A stretch of 11,098 nt of DNA, taken from Candidatus Aminicenantota bacterium (lineage in GTDB: Bacteria; Acidobacteriota; Aminicenantia; Aminicenantales; JAFGBC01). The DNA is taken from the NCBI GenBank assembly GCA_016933355.1, contig JAFGBC010000354.1:1-11098 (forward strand), in the 5' to 3' direction. The notes beneath the pieces are model-generated. The model did not search any database. It was not told the DNA's origin and was given only the letters and a program-made list of their open reading frames with translations. The position numbers and the translations under genes are program-made. Of this stretch, positions 8,086-11,098 are shown one piece after another. Each line of letters starts with the position of its first letter. Position 1 is the stretch's first letter.

Positions 8086-9264
8086 ATGAAGAAGCCAAGC
8101 CTTCCGCGCTGGGCGGCGGCCGGCGCCGCGCTGATCCTCACACTGGCCGCCTTGGTTTTAGGGCTTCTTGAGCGGCGCATGGTCGATTTCGAGGTTAACG
8201 ACCGGGCGGCCCGGCGCATCCCGCTGGGCGAGACGCTCTACAGGAGCGAGGACGGCCATTTCCAGTTCAAGTATCCGCCGGCCGCCGCCCTGATGTATCT
8301 TCCCCTGACGGTCCTGCCCCCCGAAGGGGCCAAGGCCGCCTGGTTTTTTCTGAGCCTGCTGGCGATCGGGTTCTGTCTGGAGCTGTCTATGCGTCTGGCC
8401 GGATGGGCGGACGGTCCGCAATCCTGGGCGGCCCGAGTCCTGTCTCTTCTCATCCTCGGCAAGTTTTTTTTACGCGAGCTCGAGCTGGGCCAAGTCAATA
8501 TCTTCATCCTGCTTTTCATGCTGTTTTCGGCCCGATTCCTGGCTCGGGCCGAGGACGAGGGACGCGCGCGCTTCGAATCGGCGGCCGGCCTTCTCTGGGG
8601 GGTGGCCACGGCCGTTAAGCCCTATACCCTTGTTTTCCTGCCCTACTTTCTCGTGCGGCGGAAACCTCGGGCGCTGGCCGCCGGGGTTGCGGTCCTGGCC
8701 GCGTCATTTTTACTGCCGGGGCTTTTTTACGGGATGAGCGGCAACTGGATCGTCATTAGGGAATGGGTCGTGGGCTTGACGGCGTCGACGCCGCCGCTTC
8801 TGACCTCCCAAGATAATGTCTCGGTCTTCGCCTGTGCGGCCAAACACCTCGCCGGTTCGGCGGCCTCCGCGGTCGGTTGGGCGGCGGCCGCCCTGCTGGG
8901 GCTGTTCACGCTTTGGATCATCCTCAAAGGCCGCTCCCGCTCCGAGGCTCGTCCAGATTCCCGTTTTCTCGCGCTCGAAGTCGCGATCCTTCTTCTCTTG
9001 ACGCCTCTCGTTTCTCCTCTCGGATGGGATTATACCCTGCTGGCGGGCCTCCCGGCCGTGGTCATCGCGCTCCGGCATTTCGGCCGCTTCCAGAGTGCCG
9101 GACGCGTCTTATTAGCGGCCAGCCTGGCTTGGACGGCGCTGTTTTTGTACGACATCTTTGGTCGGGAGGCCTACGGGGTTTTGATGGGCCTCTGCCTGCC
9201 GACGGCGAACGCCCTCGTCCTGGCCGGTTTTCTCGCCGACCTGCGCCGGCGCGGGATCTGCTGA
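8086..9264 (+). CDS. GT87 / DUF2029 family polyprenyl-phosphate-sugar membrane glycosyltransferase
   Basis: This 392-residue polytopic membrane protein has about 8-10 hydrophobic segments. GT87 enzymes (GT-C fold, related to mycobacterial mannosyltransferases) transfer a sugar from a polyprenyl-phosphate donor to a glycolipid or glycan on the outer face of the membrane. Family marks are an early Asp in MVDFEVN (Asp34, candidate catalytic residue), FKYPP (61-65), ELGQVNIF (133-140), ATAVKPYTLVFLPYFL (174-189), and SPLGWDYT (310-317) near the C-terminus. The ATG at 8086 gives a basic MKKPSLPR followed directly by the first membrane helix. A TTG at 8065 in the same frame is possible but would overlap the candidate -10 box. 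No clear Shine-Dalgarno sequence precedes either. The stop is 1 base before the next ATG, so the two genes are probably translationally coupled. The sugar and acceptor cannot be told. Confidence 0.85.
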   Translation: MKKPSLPRWAAAGAALILTLAALVLGLLERRMVDFEVNDRAARRIPLGETLYRSEDGHFQFKYPPAAALMYLPLTVLPPEGAKAAWFFLSLLAIGFCLELSMRLAGWADGPQSWAARVLSLLILGKFFLRELELGQVNIFILLFMLFSARFLARAEDEGRARFESAAGLLWGVATAVKPYTLVFLPYFLVRRKPRALAAGVAVLAASFLLPGLFYGMSGNWIVIREWVVGLTASTPPLLTSQDNVSVFACAAKHLAGSAASAVGWAAAALLGLFTLWIILKGRSRSEARPDSRFLALEVAILLLLTPLVSPLGWDYTLLAGLPAVVIALRHFGRFQSAGRVLLAASLAWTALFLYDIFGREAYGVLMGLCLPTANALVLAGFLADLRRRGIC

Positions 9265-9265
9265 C

Positions 9266-9808
9266 ATGGCGCAAAAAAGGGCCATCCTCCTCGTTTACGC
9301 CCTATCCTGGCTCGGCCTTGCGGCCCTGCTCCTCGCCGTCGGGGCCGCTCCCCTCCTCCAGGAGAGATACCCTCGATGGAGCGCGTTCCTCTACAGCCTC
9401 TTCGCGCCGCTCTGCCACCAGAATCCGGAGCGCTGCTTTCGGCTGGACGGACGGCCCCTGGCCGTTTGCGCGCGCTGCCTGGGGGTCTATCTCGGGTTCG
9501 GAGGCGGTCTCGTCCTCTACGCCTTCGTCCGGGGCTTCCGCTCCGTCCGCCTTCCCTCCCGGCCGCTCTTTCTGGTCGCCTCCGCCCCGACGGCGGTGGA
9601 CGTGGCGGGAAACATCCTGGGATTTTGGGCTTCGCCAGCCGGGATGCGCTTCGCCATGGCCGCGGCCTGGGGGCTGATCTTGCCTTTTTTCTTCGTCACC
9701 GGACTTGTCGAAGCCTTGGCCCGGAAAGACCTGGAGTTGAATCCGTCCGATAAAAAGCCTAAAATAGCGGCTCGGCGCTCTGGTTCGAACGGCGATTTAG
9801 GAGGATAA
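9266..9808 (+). CDS. DUF2085 family membrane protein
   Basis: This 180-residue protein has about four hydrophobic segments (about 7-30, 72-90, 101-120, 131-148). It matches DUF2085 through the conserved FAPLCHQNPERCF (46-58) followed by VCARCLGVYLGF (67-78), plus APTAVDVAG (107-115). The conserved Cys50, His51, Cys68 and Cys71 could bind a metal or form disulfides; this is inference, and no function is established for the family that I know of. The start follows the GT87 stop by 1 base with no clear ribosome site of its own. The C-terminal 25 or so residues are polar and look unconserved; their DNA carries a likely promoter and the Shine-Dalgarno sequence for the next gene. Confidence 0.8.
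   Translation: MAQKRAILLVYALSWLGLAALLLAVGAAPLLQERYPRWSAFLYSLFAPLCHQNPERCFRLDGRPLAVCARCLGVYLGFGGGLVLYAFVRGFRSVRLPSRPLFLVASAPTAVDVAGNILGFWASPAGMRFAMAAAWGLILPFFFVTGLVEALARKDLELNPSDKKPKIAARRSGSNGDLGG
9737..9765 (+). promoter_or_regulatory. Likely internal promoter for the small membrane protein and lipid kinase genes
   Basis: TTGAAT (9737-9742) and TAAAAT (9760-9765) are separated by exactly 17 bases. The -10 box matches five of six consensus bases and the -35 box four of six. The block is AT-rich within otherwise GC-rich coding DNA. The start would fall near 9772, about 40 bases before the ATG at 9812. Confidence 0.55.
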
Positions 9809-9811
9809 GCG

Positions 9812-10339
9812 ATGACCGACACCCAACGGCCCGAGATGCTGGTGCCGGCGCTCATAGGCGGGGCTGTCGCAGGCGTCCTCTCCGGCGTCCCCATTCTGAG
9901 CTGCCTGTGCTGTCTGTGGATCATCGGCGGCGCCATGCTGGCCGTTCGCCTCACGGCCAAGGATTCGCCGCGAAGCTTGACGAGCGGCGACGGAGCCATC
10001 GTCGGCATGCTGACCGGGATCGTGGCGGCCATCGTCGAATCCCTGGTCAGCCTTCCGCTCAGGGCCGTCAACGCCGACTTCGTGAAAACCCTTCTGGAAC
10101 GGATGGCCAAGTACGCGGACGACATGCCTTCGGGCTGGGAGTCCTGGATCGAGGGCAGCGCGGAGGCGGCGCCCGGCCCCGCCTGGTTCCTGGTCGGCGT
10201 CATCATCAGCGCCGTCCTTTTCGCCGCCTTCGGCGCCCTGGGCGGGATCATCGGCGTCTCTCTCTTCGGGCGCAAACCCAGTCCGCCTCCCGGAGCAGGC
10301 TATGCCCCGCCTCAAGACCCAAGTCATCGTCAACCCTGA
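9812..10339 (+). CDS. Small multi-pass membrane protein, family not recognised
   Basis: This 175-residue protein has about four hydrophobic segments (about 11-30, 33-47, 62-84, 125-152) and a Pro-rich, soluble C-terminal tail (157-175). I do not recognise the family. The helices are rich in Gly and Ala at small-xxx-small spacing (GGAVAGVLSG, GAIVGMLTGI, GALGGIIGVS), which favours tight helix packing. A cysteine cluster CLCC (31-34) sits between the first two segments. A polar, amphipathic loop (about 87-122) separates helices 3 and 4. Translation signals are strong: AGGAGG (9799-9804) lies 7 bases before the ATG and overlaps the end of the DUF2085 gene. The 3' end overlaps the lipid kinase start by 38 bases in a different frame, so the two are probably coupled. 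A helper role for a neighbouring membrane enzyme is a guess from context. Confidence 0.8.
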   Translation: MTDTQRPEMLVPALIGGAVAGVLSGVPILSCLCCLWIIGGAMLAVRLTAKDSPRSLTSGDGAIVGMLTGIVAAIVESLVSLPLRAVNADFVKTLLERMAKYADDMPSGWESWIEGSAEAAPGPAWFLVGVIISAVLFAAFGALGGIIGVSLFGRKPSPPPGAGYAPPQDPSHRQP

Positions 10340-11098
10340 GTCGAACCAGGGTCGGACCCGTAAGCGCTGGGGCCAGATCAAGGAAGCCTTCCGCGCCGTC
10401 CTCAACGAGTACCGCTGCGAGTTCACCGGGGCTCCCCTGGAAGCCATCGAGATCGCCCGCTCGGCTCTGAGGGACGGGACGGAGCTCGTCATCGGCGTCG
10501 GCGGGGACGGGACGCTGAACGAGATCGGGAACGGCTTCTTCGAAAACCGGCGTCCGATCAATCCCCGGGCCGCCCTGGGCATCGTCCCCTCCGGCAGCGG
10601 CTGCGACCTGGCCCGAAGCCTGGGCATTCCCATGACGCTCAAGGGGGCCATGCGCGTCCTCGCCGACGGGCCCTCGACCCCGATCGACGTCGGGAAGGCG
10701 ACCTTCCGGTCGCCGGCCGGCCGAGACGAGGAGCGCTTCTTCCTCAACATCGCCGATTTCGGCGTCGGCGGCGAGGTCGTGGCCAAGGTCAACCGGAACC
10801 GGATGGAGCGCCGGGCGTCCTCCTACGTCAAGTGCCTGGTGACGACGATGATGCGCTACCGGAGCCGACGCCTCGGCGTCCGCGTCGACGGCCGGTCGCT
10901 CCCCTCCGACGCCTACCTGATCGGCGCCGTCGCCAACGGCCGCATCTTCGGAAAGGGTATGAAGGTCGCCCCCGAGGCCAGGCTCGACGACGGCCTGCTC
11001 GACCTTGTCCTGGTCAAGGGCATGAGGTTCCTGGAGTTTTGCCGCCACGGCTGGAAGCTCATCAACGGAAGCCATCTCTCCCATCCCAAGATCAGCCT
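10302..11098 (+). CDS. Diacylglycerol-kinase-type lipid kinase (YegS/DgkB-like), 3' end outside window
   Basis: The frame is open from the ATG at 10302 to the right edge, covering 265 codons of a protein that normally has about 290-320 residues. Such enzymes transfer the ATP gamma-phosphate to diacylglycerol or another lipid at the inner face of the membrane. The catalytic-domain signature GVGGDGTLNE (65-74) is intact. A second nucleotide-site motif reads VPSGSGCDLARSLGIP (95-110), where many relatives have GTGND, so Cys101 replaces the usual Asn. NIADFGVGGEVV (149-160) and GKGMKVAPEARLDDGLLD (217-234) match the C-terminal beta-sandwich domain. The start overlaps the upstream gene by 38 bases, with GGAG 6 bases before the ATG. 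The lipid substrate cannot be told from sequence; sphingoid or ceramide kinases share the fold. Confidence 0.92.
   Translation, partial: MPRLKTQVIVNPESNQGRTRKRWGQIKEAFRAVLNEYRCEFTGAPLEAIEIARSALRDGTELVIGVGGDGTLNEIGNGFFENRRPINPRAALGIVPSGSGCDLARSLGIPMTLKGAMRVLADGPSTPIDVGKATFRSPAGRDEERFFLNIADFGVGGEVVAKVNRNRMERRASSYVKCLVTTMMRYRSRRLGVRVDGRSLPSDAYLIGAVANGRIFGKGMKVAPEARLDDGLLDLVLVKGMRFLEFCRHGWKLINGSHLSHPKIS

Overview
This is a GC-rich bacterial window whose codons strongly favour third-position C or G. It contains no mobile elements, CRISPR arrays or phage genes and reads as ordinary chromosome. The host cannot be fixed from this sequence. The tRNA-Leu-tig-clpP-clpX-lon order, a secreted protease-like TPR protein and a Rho-like N-terminus would fit an acidobacterial, Aminicenantes-like or deltaproteobacterial-type lineage; that is inference only.

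Left part (about 1-5963, all minus strand). Read in the direction of transcription this is a protein quality-control cluster: tRNA-Leu(UAG), tig (trigger factor), clpP, clpX, lon, then the first 40 codons of a gene that looks like transcription terminator rho and runs off the left edge. Spacing is tight (14 bases tig-clpP, 36 clpP-clpX, 2 clpX-lon). A consensus-like promoter lies upstream of the tRNA. A second, nearly perfect one is buried in the last codons of tig, so clpP-clpX-lon can be expressed apart from tig.

Middle (6094-7935, minus strand). One exported protein combines a trypsin/HtrA-like domain with about 11 TPR repeats. The His and Asp of the triad are present, but the nucleophile serine position is Gln, so it is probably a pseudoprotease. 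Its promoter spans a perfect 7-bp inverted repeat.

Right part (8086-11098, plus strand, divergent). Four close or overlapping genes encode a GT87/DUF2029 membrane glycosyltransferase, a DUF2085 membrane protein, an unrecognised small membrane protein, and a diacylglycerol-kinase-type lipid kinase that runs off the right edge. Together they look like an envelope lipid or glycolipid module. A likely internal promoter sits at the end of the DUF2085 gene.

I see no clearly new defence or mobile system. The best leads are the pseudoprotease-TPR protein with its operator-like repeat, the four-gene membrane module, and an aberrant glycine-rich segment in Lon. The only non-coding stretches are about 130-150 bases (5964-6093 and 7936-8085); both hold promoters, and I see no strong intrinsic terminator in either.
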